DNA of 64,000 nt from Verrucomicrobiota bacterium. GTDB taxonomy: Bacteria; Verrucomicrobiota; Verrucomicrobiia; Opitutales; Opitutaceae. The notes under the pieces were generated by a model, which was given only the letters and a program-made list of their open reading frames with translations, was not told where the DNA came from and did no database searches. Positions 50,893 through 60,795 of this stretch are shown here, piece after piece. The position numbers and the translations under genes are program-made. Numbering within the stretch: position 1 is the stretch's first letter; the number at the start of each line of letters is the position of its first letter. The stretch spans positions 1 through 64,000 of the forward strand of contig JAEZAD010000021.1 in the NCBI GenBank assembly GCA_023430565.1. Direction: 5' to 3'.

Positions 50893-52206
50893 ATGGCCAC
50901 GTTTCAGTCCCTGCCCGGTTTTCGTGAGTTCTACCCCGATGCTCTGGCGCGTCGGAATCACATTTTCCGCTCCTGGCGGCAGACGGCGACGGCGTATGGG
51001 TTTGCAGAATACGATGCACCTGTGCTCGAGCCGCTGGAGCTCTATAAGCGAAAGTCAGGCGACGAGATCGAGGCGCAGCTTTTTAGCTTTACGGACAAAG
51101 GCGGGCGAGAGGTGGCGTTGCGTCCGGAGATGACGCCGACGGTTTGTCGCATGGTGGGCGCGAAGGCGAATGCGCTGAAGCGGCCGATCAAGTGGTTCAG
51201 CATTGCGGAGTATTATCGCTACGAGCGGGCGCAGAAAGGGCGCGAGCGGGCGTTTTTTCAGTTCAACGCGGACCTCTTTGGCGAGTCGGGGCCGGAGGCG
51301 GAGATCGAGCTGATCAGTTTGTTGATTCAGTGTTTGCGGGGGTTTGGGCTGAAGGAGGAGGATTTTTTCGTTCGGCTGAGCGACCGGAACCTGTGGTTTT
51401 ACTATTTGGAAGCGCTCGGGCTGGATGAGGCGCGGATTCGCGCGATGCTGTCGGCCGTCGACAAATTCGAGAAGGCGGGCGAGGAGGCGTTCAAAGGATA
51501 TGAGGAGCAGTTTGGTGCGATGGCGCCCGAATTGAAGGAGCGGGTGCTGGCGTTTCTGCAGATCAAAACGCTGGCGGTGCTCGAGGAAACGCTGGTGGGG
51601 GTTGGGAGCGAAAAGCTCGCGGCACGGCTGGCGGACTGGCGCAAGCTGCTCGGCGGGTTGGAGGCGATGGGTGTGGCGGGTTTTGTGCAGGTGGATCTCG
51701 GGGTGGTGCGCGGTCTCGCGTATTACACGGGGTTCGTGTTCGAGGCCTTCGATCGCAAAGGCGAACTGCGGGCGATCGCGGGGGGCGGGCGCTACAACGA
51801 TCTCGTCGCGAAACTGGGCGGACCGGAGCTGCCGGCGGTGGGGTTCGCGATCGGCGATGTCACGCTCGGGTTGTTGCTGGAAGCCCGCGGGCTGATGCCG
51901 ACGATGGTGCAGGCGTGCGATGTGTATTGCGTAATCGGCGGCGAGGCGGAACGGCTGGCGGCGTTTGCGGATGTGAACGCGTTGCGCGGCGCGGGGTTTC
52001 GCACGGAGTATCCGATGAAGGAGGTGGCGTTCGGAAAGCAGTTCAAGCTGGCGGCCGACTCCGGTGCGAAGCTGGCGCTCATCTATGGCGCGGACGAACT
52101 GGCGAAGGGCGTCGTGAAAGTGCGCGATCTGACGAACCGCTCGGAAATGGAAGTGGCGCGGGACGCAGTGGTGGCGACGGTGCGCGATTTCTTCGCGGGC
52201 GAGTGA
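50893..52206 (+). CDS. hisS: histidine-tRNA ligase
   Basis: A class II synthetase of 437 residues from the ATG at 50893. Motif 2 with surroundings reads A-L-R-P-E-M-T-P-T-V-C-R and Y-Y-R-Y-E-R-A-Q-K-G-R-E-R. The histidine-A-like motif appears as G-L-A-Y-Y-T-G-F-V-F-E, and G-G-G-R-Y-N-D-L is motif 3 territory. The C-terminal anticodon-binding domain spans about 340-430. HisRS often has L-A-Y-Y-x-G-x-V-F, so the call is strong. An HU gene precedes it by 108 bases. Cdd is convergent, 3 bases away. Confidence 0.94.
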   Translation: MATFQSLPGFREFYPDALARRNHIFRSWRQTATAYGFAEYDAPVLEPLELYKRKSGDEIEAQLFSFTDKGGREVALRPEMTPTVCRMVGAKANALKRPIKWFSIAEYYRYERAQKGRERAFFQFNADLFGESGPEAEIELISLLIQCLRGFGLKEEDFFVRLSDRNLWFYYLEALGLDEARIRAMLSAVDKFEKAGEEAFKGYEEQFGAMAPELKERVLAFLQIKTLAVLEETLVGVGSEKLAARLADWRKLLGGLEAMGVAGFVQVDLGVVRGLAYYTGFVFEAFDRKGELRAIAGGGRYNDLVAKLGGPELPAVGFAIGDVTLGLLLEARGLMPTMVQACDVYCVIGGEAERLAAFADVNALRGAGFRTEYPMKEVAFGKQFKLAADSGAKLALIYGADELAKGVVKVRDLTNRSEMEVARDAVVATVRDFFAGE

Positions 52207-52209
52207 CGG

Positions 52210-52623
52210 TCAGGCGAGATTGCGCGGGCCGAAGGCGCTGGGCAGGAGCGAGGCGAGGGGCGCTTCGAGGCGATCGGAGGTGTCGCAGACGCTGATCACC
52301 AGCGCGTCGGGCGCGAATTCGTTGAGGACCTGACGGCATGCGCCGCAGGGCGAGGAGGCGGTGCGGGTCGGGGTGTAAACGGCGACGAGAGAAAAGTCGC
52401 GTTCGCCGGCGGCCACCGCGGTGAAAAGCGCGGTGCGCTCGGCGCAGTTGCACAGACCGAAGGAGGCGTTTTCGACGTTGCAGCCGGTGAAGATTTTTCC
52501 GGAGGCGGTGAGCAGCGCGGCGCCGACGGGGAAGCGGGAGTAGGGGGCGTAGGCGGCGCGGGCGGCTTTGCGCGCGGCGGCTTCGAGGCGAGCCACGGTG
52601 CGGCGGGCGTGGGGCTTCGGCAT
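52210..52623 (-). CDS. cdd: cytidine deaminase
   Basis: A 137-residue homotetrameric-type enzyme that converts cytidine to uridine in pyrimidine salvage. It has Y-S-R-F-P-V-G-A-A-L, the zinc-site motif C-A-E-R-T-A and P-C-G-A-C-R-Q-V-L-N-E-F, so three Cys ligands plus the catalytic Glu are present. The ATG at 52623 matches the domain start. The frame is open further upstream into the kbl region, but that is not Cdd-like. It is convergent with hisS and downstream of kbl on the same strand. Confidence 0.95.
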   Translation of the reverse strand: MPKPHARRTVARLEAAARKAARAAYAPYSRFPVGAALLTASGKIFTGCNVENASFGLCNCAERTALFTAVAAGERDFSLVAVYTPTRTASSPCGACRQVLNEFAPDALVISVCDTSDRLEAPLASLLPSAFGPRNLA

Positions 52624-52660
52624 GGCGCGGTGATGAGCGCGAAAGATCGGTGCTGCAATC

Positions 52661-53851
<1,191 letters not shown>

Positions 53852-53898
53852 GGCGGAAGAGTGAGCCGGGAGACGAACGAAGCAATGGCGAGAAAGAG

Positions 53899-53971
53899 TA
53901 AACCGAAACGGTTTAAAATGATAGAAATGAACCGAAAGGGTTTAAAAGTTGAAAAATGAACCGAAACGGTT
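53899..53971. promoter_or_regulatory. three palindromic operators with 29-bp period before satD
   Basis: AACCGAAACGGTT occurs at 53901-53913 and 53959-53971, and a one-base variant AACCGAAAGGGTT at 53930-53942. Starts are exactly 29 bases apart. The first copy extends to a perfect 17-bp palindrome (53899-53915). The array fills the gap between divergent kbl and satD and ends 14 bases before the satD ATG. A repeated, evenly spaced palindrome is the mark of a cooperative repressor or activator; SatD's C-terminal helix-turn-helix is a candidate. Confidence 0.75.
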
Positions 53972-53985
53972 AACTGAAAGAAGAC

Positions 53986-54615
53986 ATGAAGGTGATTGCC
54001 GTCATTGGAGATCTCGTCGGATCGAAGGCCCTGGTCGAGCGGAGGGTGTTGCAGCGAAAGCTGAAGAAACAGCTCGAGCGGGTGAGTCGGGAGGCGAAAG
54101 GGCTGGCGTCGCCTTACACGCTGACGCTGGGCGACGAGTTTCAGGCAGTTTACCGGGGGGCGGAGAGTGTGCTGGGTGACGTGGTCATGTTGCTCGCGGA
54201 GATTCATCCCGTGCGGGCCCGCCTGGCCTTGGGGGTGGGGTCGCTGAGCACGAGCATCAACGCCGAGCAGGCGTTGGGCATGGATGGGCCGGCGTTTCAT
54301 CAGGCGCGGGCGGCGCTCAGCGCGCTCAAGGCGGACGGGCGGCTCCTGCGGGTGGCGGGAGAGGAGGTCGAGAAGTGGGCGCTGACCAATCACGTGCTGA
54401 ACCTGCTGTCGCATCATATTGAAGGCTGGACGCAGAACCGGTTGCGGGTGCTGGCGGGGCTGTTGCGCGGTCGCACGGTGAAGGAGATCGAGGAGGGGCT
54501 CGAGATTTCGCGCGTGGCGGTCTATAAGAACATCCGGGCGGCGGCGCTGGACGACATCGCGGGGATCTGCCAGGAGCTTTCCGCCGCACTGCAGCGGACA
54601 TTGCGGGAAAAATGA
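53986..54615 (+). CDS. satD: SatD-family protein with C-terminal helix-turn-helix
   Basis: A 209-residue protein. The N-terminal domain begins I-A-V-I-G-D-L-V-G-S-K and has L-T-L-G-D-E-F-Q-A-V-Y near residue 45, matching the SatD family. Members of this family lie next to DUF3307 membrane proteins in bacteria. Its C-terminus has G-R-T-V-K-E-I-E-E-G-L-E-I-S-R-V-A-V-Y-K-N-I-R-A-A, a good helix-turn-helix. The stop overlaps the next gene's ATG (ATGA). The name comes from a Streptococcus acid-tolerance locus; the molecular role is unknown. Autoregulation through the three upstream palindromes is likely but inferred. Confidence 0.85.
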   Translation: MKVIAVIGDLVGSKALVERRVLQRKLKKQLERVSREAKGLASPYTLTLGDEFQAVYRGAESVLGDVVMLLAEIHPVRARLALGVGSLSTSINAEQALGMDGPAFHQARAALSALKADGRLLRVAGEEVEKWALTNHVLNLLSHHIEGWTQNRLRVLAGLLRGRTVKEIEEGLEISRVAVYKNIRAAALDDIAGICQELSAALQRTLREK

Positions 54616-55352
54616 CCACCGAATTCATCTTCGTTGCCAATCTGATGCTGCTGTTGCGGCTGCGGCTGCTACTGGCGGATGCGATGGTGGGCTGGCGCGC
54701 GTGGCTGGCGAAAGGTGTCGTCGAACTGGCGGCGCTGGCGCTGTTCGAACCGCATCCCTTTTTGATCGGCGCAGGTTTGACGACGGTGGCGTTCAACGTG
54801 GGTGCGGCGTATTGGGATCGGCGGGCGAGCAGCCGGCATGGGGGGCGATTGTTGTTGGGCGCGCTGCAACTGGCGGCGTTGAGTTTTTGGTTTTCGGCGG
54901 CGGGCGGCGTGCAGTTTCGCCCGGTGCTGTCGGATTGGGCGCAGTCCTTGGAAGCGTGGAGCGCATTGGGCGGCGAGTTCACGCGGTTGGCGGGGCGGGA
55001 CGGGTTGCGCGTGGTGCTGGGGGCGCTGCTGGCGGCGAACGAGGCGAATTTGCTCGTGCGGTGGCTGTTGTTGCGGTTGCAGATCAAGCCGGGCACGGCG
55101 GGAGCGGCGGCGGGCATCGATGCGAACGAGTTCAACCGCGGGCGGGTGATCGGGTTGCTGGAGCGTGGGCTGATTTATGCGTTTGTCTTGAGCGGACAAT
55201 ACGGGGCGATCGGGTTCACGCTCGCGGCGAAAGGGTTCACGCGATTCAAGGAATTGGAGAACCGCGGCTTTGCGGAATATGTGCTGATCGGCACGTTGCT
55301 GTCGTCGAGTCTGGCGTTGGCGGCGGGATGGTGGGTGAAGTATTCGGTTTGA
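54612..55352 (+). CDS. DUF3307-type membrane protein
   Basis: A 246-residue protein with about six hydrophobic spans. The N-terminus is F-I-F-V-A-N-L-M-L-L-L-R-L-R-L-L, and near the C-terminus L-S-G-Q-Y-G-A-I-G-F-T-L-A-A-K and F-K-E-L-E-N-R-G-F-A-E-Y-V-L-I-G-T match the conserved end of DUF3307 proteins. It is the partner of SatD in many bacteria: a small cytoplasmic protein and a polytopic membrane protein encoded together. The 4-base overlap with satD fits one translation unit. Function unknown. Confidence 0.82.
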   Translation: MTTEFIFVANLMLLLRLRLLLADAMVGWRAWLAKGVVELAALALFEPHPFLIGAGLTTVAFNVGAAYWDRRASSRHGGRLLLGALQLAALSFWFSAAGGVQFRPVLSDWAQSLEAWSALGGEFTRLAGRDGLRVVLGALLAANEANLLVRWLLLRLQIKPGTAGAAAGIDANEFNRGRVIGLLERGLIYAFVLSGQYGAIGFTLAAKGFTRFKELENRGFAEYVLIGTLLSSSLALAAGWWVKYSV

Positions 55353-55409
55353 GCGGTTGGGCCGGTGGTTGCGGCGGGGGAGGGGCGGGATTTGGGTGAT
55401 GCGGTGAAC

Positions 55410-56525
55410 ATGGTGCGCGCGAACGGGTGGAGGGGTGTGGCGATGATCGCGATGATCGTGCTGTTGCCGCTGGCGGGCGCGGCGCTGGCGGATCGCGATT
55501 TGGACCGGATATTCGCGTTTCCGCCGCCGCTCGAAATTTCGCTGGAGTATGCGTCGTTTTCCTGGGCGGCGGCGATCGCGGTGATGGCGGCGTTGGGCGC
55601 GGCTGGTGTCGCGTGGGTTGTCCCAAAGAAACGAATGTCGCTGCGGGCAATGGCGAGCGTTCGGCGGAATGGCGAGGGGGCTTTCCCGATGTGGGGCGTC
55701 GGGGCGATCGGATGGACGGTGGGGTGGTGGGTGCTGGCGTGGTCGAGGTTCGATTGGTTCGTGTCGTGGCAGCGCTACACGTTTTTTCCGCTCTGGCTCG
55801 GGTTCATTGTGACGGTGAATGCTGTGACGCAGTGGCGAACGGGGACATGTCTGTTGCGGTGGGCGCCGGGAAGCTGGCTCCGGTTGTTTGGAGCGAGCGC
55901 GGTGTTTTGGTGGGTCTTCGAGTGGTTGAATCGCTTCGTGCGCAACTGGCACTACCTTGGCGTGCAGGATTTCGGGCCGGCGGCTTACGCGCTGCATGCG
56001 AGCATTTGTTTCGCGACGGTTTTGCCCGCGGTGTGCGCGGTGGCGGAACTCCTCGGAAGTTTCGATGGATGGCGCACGCGGGTGAAGCGCGGGCCGGCTT
56101 GGAACGTCCTGGGTCGGCGGAGCACCGCAGTGGCGCTGGTGGTGGGCGCGGGCGTGGCGCTGGTGCTGACGGGCGCGCTGCCGAAGTGGTTCTATCCGGC
56201 CTTGTGGCTGGCGCCGCTGGCGTTGCTGTTGAGTGAGCCGCTACTGACGGGACGCGGTGGCGGAGTGGTGGCCGAGATCGCGCGGGGAGATTGGACGCGC
56301 GCGGCGAGCTGGATGGCGGCGGCGCTGGTGTGCGGATTTATCTGGGAGCTGTGGAACTGGCAGAGCGCGGCGAAATGGATCTATACGGTGCCGGGCGTGG
56401 ATCGCTGGCATGTATTCGAAATGCCGTTACTCGGCTACGCGGGATATCTGCCGTTCGGGCTGGAATGTCTGCTGGTGGTCGAGCGCCTGCGCGGAAGCGC
56501 GGCGGCGGTGCCTCAGGCGACGTGA
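55410..56525 (+). CDS. polytopic membrane protein, unknown function
   Basis: A 371-residue protein with about nine hydrophobic spans. The ATG at 55410 follows an N-terminal basic stretch; a GTG at 55365 is possible. The C-terminus carries W-E-L-W-N-W-Q-S-A-A-K-W and F-E-M-P-L-L-G-Y-A-G-Y-L-P-F-G-L-E, motifs shared by a conserved but uncharacterised bacterial membrane family. It starts 58 bases after the DUF3307 gene on the same strand, so it is likely the third gene of the satD operon. Its 3' end overlaps the convergent FAD gene by 13 bases. Confidence 0.6.
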   Translation: MVRANGWRGVAMIAMIVLLPLAGAALADRDLDRIFAFPPPLEISLEYASFSWAAAIAVMAALGAAGVAWVVPKKRMSLRAMASVRRNGEGAFPMWGVGAIGWTVGWWVLAWSRFDWFVSWQRYTFFPLWLGFIVTVNAVTQWRTGTCLLRWAPGSWLRLFGASAVFWWVFEWLNRFVRNWHYLGVQDFGPAAYALHASICFATVLPAVCAVAELLGSFDGWRTRVKRGPAWNVLGRRSTAVALVVGAGVALVLTGALPKWFYPALWLAPLALLLSEPLLTGRGGGVVAEIARGDWTRAASWMAAALVCGFIWELWNWQSAAKWIYTVPGVDRWHVFEMPLLGYAGYLPFGLECLLVVERLRGSAAAVPQAT

Positions 56526-57976
56526 AGGCGGCGGAGCACGGCACGAGCGGCGTGCCAGCCGCACATGCCGTGAACGCCGCCGCCGGGGGGAGTGGAACTC
56601 GAGCAGAGGAAAACGCGGGGATTGGGCGTCGTGTAGGGATTGAGGCGCGGAATCGGCCGGAAGAGGAACTGCGAAAGATCGTTTTGGCCGCCGGCCATGT
56701 CGCCCCCGATCATGGTGGGATTGTGGGCTTCGAGCTGGGCCGGGCTGCGGGTGTGACGCGCCAGGATGCAATCGCGGAACCCTGGGGCGAAGCGTTCGAT
56801 TTGGGCTTCGATGCGGGCGGTCATGTCGACGGTGCAGCCGTGAGGCACATGACAATAGGCCCAGCCGGTGTGATGTCCGGCGGGGGCGCGGCTCGAATCG
56901 ATGAGCGATTGTTGCGCGACGAGCACGAAAGGTTTTTCGGGCGGGGTGCCGTGCATCATTTCGGATTCGGAACGAAGGACGTCGTCGAAACCGCCGCAGA
57001 CGTGAACGGTCGTGGCGCGCCGGCACTTCTCGTCACGCCATGGAATCGGCTGGCTCAGCGCCCAATCGACTTTGAAGACGGCCGGCCCGTGGCGGAAGCG
57101 AAGCAGGCGTGCGCGGTAGCCGGCGGGAAGTTCGTCGACCGCGATGCGGGCAAGCTGGTGCGGGCTTAGGTCGCAGACGATGGCACGGGCGCCGCGCAAC
57201 TCGCGCAGGTCGTGGATATGCCGGCCGGTTTCGAGGGTCCCGCCGTGGTGAGTGAGCGCGCGAGTGAGCGCGGCGATGATTTGTTGGGAGCCGCCGCGGG
57301 CGCACGGCCAGTCGATCGCATGCGCGACGGCGGCGAGCACGAGTCCGAACGAGGCGGTGCCGGCGCGATCGAGCGCCATCACGGAGTGGGCGGCGCAACC
57401 GGCGAAGAGGGCGCGGGCGGCATCGGTTTCGAAGCGTGACCGCGCAACGTGCGCACACGAGCGGAGGCCGAGCAGACCGAAGCGGGCCGTCGTGAAGAGG
57501 TGTCGTGGTTGAACCTGCCAGACGGGGCCGAGCAGGGAGCGCACGAAATTTTCGTTCGCGAAAGGACGAAGGAGCCGGGCCCATGCTCGCGCGTCGGTGC
57601 CGAGATTTTCCGCGGTGTCATCGAGCGAGCGATCGAGCACGGCGGCGCCGCCGTCGGGAAGCGGGTGGGCGAGAGGATTTCGAGACCAGGCCCATTCGAG
57701 GCCGAAGCGGTCGAGCCCGATGTCGCGGAAAACGGGAGACAGAATCCCCATCGGGTGAATGGCGGCGCAGGTGTCGTGAACATACCCGGGCAGGGTGAGC
57801 TCGGCGGAACGACAGCCGCCGCCGGGAGTGGGAGCCGATTCGACGACGTGAACGGAAAGCCCGGCGCGTGCGAGCATGACGGCGGCGGTGAGGCCGTTGG
57901 GGCCGCTGCCGATGACGACGACGTCGGGTGGAGAAGTAGCTTGCACGGCGGTTGTATCGGAGAATCCACCAAGCAT
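56513..57976 (-). CDS. FAD-dependent phytoene desaturase/amine oxidase-like oxidoreductase
   Basis: A 487-residue flavoprotein. The Rossmann FAD motif V-V-V-I-G-S-G-P-N-G-L-T-A-A-V is followed by V-V-E-S-A-P-T-P-G-G-G-C-R-S, as in phytoene desaturase and CrtI-type enzymes. The C-terminus has F-L-C-S-S-S-T-P-P-G-G-G-V-H-G-M-C-G, the conserved FAD C-terminal motif. No other carotenoid gene is adjacent, so the substrate is open. Length is typical for the bacterial CrtI-like group (about 490-510). It is convergent with the preceding membrane gene and divergent from the SDR gene. Confidence 0.88.
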   Translation of the reverse strand: MLGGFSDTTAVQATSPPDVVVIGSGPNGLTAAVMLARAGLSVHVVESAPTPGGGCRSAELTLPGYVHDTCAAIHPMGILSPVFRDIGLDRFGLEWAWSRNPLAHPLPDGGAAVLDRSLDDTAENLGTDARAWARLLRPFANENFVRSLLGPVWQVQPRHLFTTARFGLLGLRSCAHVARSRFETDAARALFAGCAAHSVMALDRAGTASFGLVLAAVAHAIDWPCARGGSQQIIAALTRALTHHGGTLETGRHIHDLRELRGARAIVCDLSPHQLARIAVDELPAGYRARLLRFRHGPAVFKVDWALSQPIPWRDEKCRRATTVHVCGGFDDVLRSESEMMHGTPPEKPFVLVAQQSLIDSSRAPAGHHTGWAYCHVPHGCTVDMTARIEAQIERFAPGFRDCILARHTRSPAQLEAHNPTMIGGDMAGGQNDLSQFLFRPIPRLNPYTTPNPRVFLCSSSTPPGGGVHGMCGWHAARAVLRRLHVA

Positions 57977-58048
57977 CGTCCCGCAAGCAAACCGGGCGTT
58001 CCATTGACCGCGCTCGTTGACTCGCGAGGCGGTGGACTAGGATGTCGT

Positions 58049-59614
58049 ATGAACATCCTGGTGACGGGCGGGACCGGAGTGATTGGAAATGGCGCGATTC
58101 CGGCGCTGCTGCGGGCGGGGCATGGCGTGCGGTTGTTGACGCGGCATGCGTCGAAAGACGTGCGGGGTTTTCCGGAAGGCGTGGAGGCGTTCGAGGCGGA
58201 CCTTGCGAATCAGGATGAGCTGGCGAGTGCGGCGGAAGGTTGCGACGTGGTTGTCCACATCGCGGGCATCGTCGATGAGACGCCGCCGGACGTGACGTTC
58301 GAAAAAGTGAATGTGGAAGGGACGAGGCATCTGCTGGCGGCGGCGAAGGAGGCGGGCATCGAACGATTCGTGTATGTTTCCTCGCTGGGGGCGGATCGCG
58401 GCGAGTCGGATTATCACCGGTCGAAACGTGAGGCGGAGTCGCTCGTGCGCGGGTATTCCAACGGCTGGTTGATCCTGCGGCCGGGGAATGTTTACGGGCC
58501 GGGGGACGAGACGATTTCGATGTTGCTGAAAATGATCCGGACACTGCCGGCGGTGCCGATGGTCGATGAAGGGCGGCAGCGTTTTCAGCCGCTCTGGTAT
58601 GCGGACATCGGAAAGGCGATTGCGCAGGCGGTCGAGGAGCGGCAGGTGATGGGGCGGACGCTGGAGCTGGCGGGCGCGGACGTGACGACCACCGCCGAGG
58701 TATTGGACCGGCTGGCGGCGATCACGGGGTGCAATCCGGCGCGGCTCGAAGTGCCGGTCTGGGTGGCGCAAGTCGGCACGAAGGCAATGGAGGCATTTGG
58801 CGCGACGGGGAAAAAGTGGTTGCGCGGCGCGGGCGTGGGGCAGCCGATCAATCCGGCTAAACTCGGGATGTTGCTCGAGGAGAATATCATTCCGGAAGGC
58901 CGCCCCAATGCGCTCGTGAGTGTGTTTGGGATCAAGCCGACGCCGTTGGAGGAGGGACTCGAGGTGCTCGCGGATATGCTGCCGGAGCAGCTCCCGGGCG
59001 ACGGCGTGGGGGCGGTGAAATCGGCAATTTACGCGGCGACGATCACCGGCGGTTCGAGGAATGCGAAGCAGTTGCTCGATTACGTTTGCGAACACATCGC
59101 GGAGGTGATGCCGATCGATTTTTCGGCGGAGCCCGACGCGCCGACGAGTGCGGAGGAGGGCGAGACGATGACCCTCGAGATCAAAGGACGGGGAAATGTG
59201 CAGGTGCGGCTCGAGGAACGCACGGAGCAGCGGGCGACGTTTGTGACGATCGAAGGCCACCCGCTGGCCGGCGTGATGCAATTGCACGCCGAGGACGGGC
59301 AGGAGGGCGTGACGTTTTACGTTCTCACGGCGGCGCAGCCGGCGAATGTGATGGATTGGATCGCGCTGCGAACGGTGGGCGAGACGATGCAATCGGTGAA
59401 CTGGCGGGCCGTGGTTCGGCGGGTGGTGGAGCTCAGCGAAGGGACGGCGCCCGAAGGCGTGCGAAAGACGTCGCACACCCTCGAGGACAAGGAAGTGGCG
59501 GAACTCCGGGGATGGCTCGAGAAACTCGTGCAGCGGCGGCAGAAGAAACAGCGGTCGGAAGCGGTCGCCGGAGACGACGGGTCGCCGCGCCGCCGCCGAA
59601 CGCCGACGACGTGA
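58049..59614 (+). CDS. NAD-dependent epimerase/SDR protein with C-terminal extension
   Basis: A 521-residue protein from ATG 58049. Residues 1 to about 290 are an extended SDR: V-T-G-G-T-G-V-I-G-N (NAD site), H-I-A-G-I-V-D-E, catalytic-type Y-H-R-S-K near residue 130 and R-P-G-N-V-Y-G-P-G-D. From about 300 to 521 comes a second domain, with S-I-Y-A-A-T-I-T and a beta-rich stretch near 370-440, that I do not recognise. Most SDRs of this type are 290-330 residues, so the C-terminal 200 residues are extra. Family members reduce or epimerise sugar or lipid substrates. The true substrate is unknown. Confidence 0.82.
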   Translation: MNILVTGGTGVIGNGAIPALLRAGHGVRLLTRHASKDVRGFPEGVEAFEADLANQDELASAAEGCDVVVHIAGIVDETPPDVTFEKVNVEGTRHLLAAAKEAGIERFVYVSSLGADRGESDYHRSKREAESLVRGYSNGWLILRPGNVYGPGDETISMLLKMIRTLPAVPMVDEGRQRFQPLWYADIGKAIAQAVEERQVMGRTLELAGADVTTTAEVLDRLAAITGCNPARLEVPVWVAQVGTKAMEAFGATGKKWLRGAGVGQPINPAKLGMLLEENIIPEGRPNALVSVFGIKPTPLEEGLEVLADMLPEQLPGDGVGAVKSAIYAATITGGSRNAKQLLDYVCEHIAEVMPIDFSAEPDAPTSAEEGETMTLEIKGRGNVQVRLEERTEQRATFVTIEGHPLAGVMQLHAEDGQEGVTFYVLTAAQPANVMDWIALRTVGETMQSVNWRAVVRRVVELSEGTAPEGVRKTSHTLEDKEVAELRGWLEKLVQRRQKKQRSEAVAGDDGSPRRRRTPTT

Positions 59615-59701
59615 CGCGGGCGGGCGCCGGTTTGCGGCGGGTTGAAGGATCGAGAAGAACTTTTGACGAGGGGAGTCGTCTTTGCGTGCCTAGCCTTCCC
59701 C

Positions 59702-60586
59702 ATGAAACTTACCCCGATCGCTGTTTTCGTTGTTTCCGCGTTAGCACTACCGCTCGCCGGCATGGCGGCGGAAACGCCACCGGTCTTTCCGCCGCACACC
59801 GTCGAAAACTCGCAGTTGCGCGTGCTGCCGCGCACCGCGGCGGGGCGGCATTACCAGCTCCACGTCGGGCTGCCGTCGAGTTACACGAAGGAATCGGCGA
59901 AGCGTTATCCGGTGGTTTACGTGACGGACGGTTACTGGGATTTTGAAAAGATCCGCGCGATTCAGGGAGCGCTCGTTTACGACAAGGTTGTGCCGGAGTT
60001 TATCTGGGTCGGGCTCGGATATGCCGGCGAAGAGCTGAACTATGGAAACCTGCGCCGCTGGGAGTTATCGCCGGTCGCTTTCGGCGGCGGGGGGGCCGAC
60101 GAATCGGGGCACGCAGCCGATTATCTCGAGACGATCGAGACGGAGATCATTCCCTTCATCGAGCGCGAGTATCGCGCCGATCCGTCTTATCGCGTGCTCG
60201 CCGGCGCGTCGCTCGGCGGGCTGTTCACGTTGTATTCGATGTATTCGAAGCCTGAGCTGTTTCAGGGCTACATCGCGGCCACGCCGGCTATCGTGGTCGG
60301 CAACGACTGGCTTCTAGGCTACGAAGAGAAGTTCGCGAAGAGCGGAAAGCCGCTGAAAGCGCGATTGTATGTCGCGGGCGGCGGCAACGAATCGCCGGGA
60401 TTCCTCGGCGGCATTCTTCGCTACCATCAACGTGTCTCCTCGCGCAAACACGATGGGCTGGCGTATAAGTTCCGCATCATCGAGGGCGAGCGGCACGCCG
60501 GGATGCAGCTGGAGACTTACACGCGAGGGCTACGATTTGTGTTTGAGCCGCTCGCGCCCGAGAATGGGCCGGCTCGCGCGCCGTGA
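59702..60586 (+). CDS. secreted alpha/beta-hydrolase esterase
   Basis: A 294-residue hydrolase with a signal peptide (K-L-T-P-I-A-V-F-V-V-S-A-L-A-L-P) ending near residue 23. It resembles the esterase D/IroE-like putative esterase family. The nucleophile Ser is in A-G-A-S-L-G-G-L near residue 180; Y-V-T-D-G-Y-W-D is upstream and the His is probably in E-G-E-R-H-A-G-M near 265. It is likely exported to the periplasm. Substrate unknown; family members cleave siderophore esters, acetylated sugars or formyl-glutathione. Confidence 0.86.
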   Translation: MKLTPIAVFVVSALALPLAGMAAETPPVFPPHTVENSQLRVLPRTAAGRHYQLHVGLPSSYTKESAKRYPVVYVTDGYWDFEKIRAIQGALVYDKVVPEFIWVGLGYAGEELNYGNLRRWELSPVAFGGGGADESGHAADYLETIETEIIPFIEREYRADPSYRVLAGASLGGLFTLYSMYSKPELFQGYIAATPAIVVGNDWLLGYEEKFAKSGKPLKARLYVAGGGNESPGFLGGILRYHQRVSSRKHDGLAYKFRIIEGERHAGMQLETYTRGLRFVFEPLAPENGPARAP

Positions 60587-60696
60587 CGGGGAGAGAGGTT
60601 GCGGGCCTCCCGCCCCATCGAAGGCCGAACTAGCGCGTTGCTAGGGTGTTGGTCCCATAAACGCCGTGTTTTTGCAGCATAAAGCGCCTAATTAAG

Positions 60697-60736
60697 CCGC
60701 TTTAAAAGAAGGTGTTGTAGATTTCTTTTAAAGCGG
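60697..60736. promoter_or_regulatory. 14-bp perfect inverted repeat upstream of the large surface protein
   Basis: CCGCTTTAAAAGAA at 60697-60710 pairs perfectly with TTCTTTTAAAGCGG at 60723-60736 around 12 bases. It lies about 60 bases before the ATG at 60796, in an AT-rich leader. It could be a regulator-binding palindrome, an RNA element or the terminator of the esterase gene, although the latter ends 110 bases earlier and no T-run follows. Confidence 0.5.
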
Positions 60737-60795
60737 TGGGAGCAATGTGTCGACATCTGGGGTGAAACTCCTAGATATCCGACCACACCTTTCCC

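Noticed and set aside
60625..60660. A sigma-54-like GG-N10-GC spacing upstream of the surface-protein gene
   Set aside because: Only the GG and GC positions match; the flanking TGGCAC and TTGC consensus does not.
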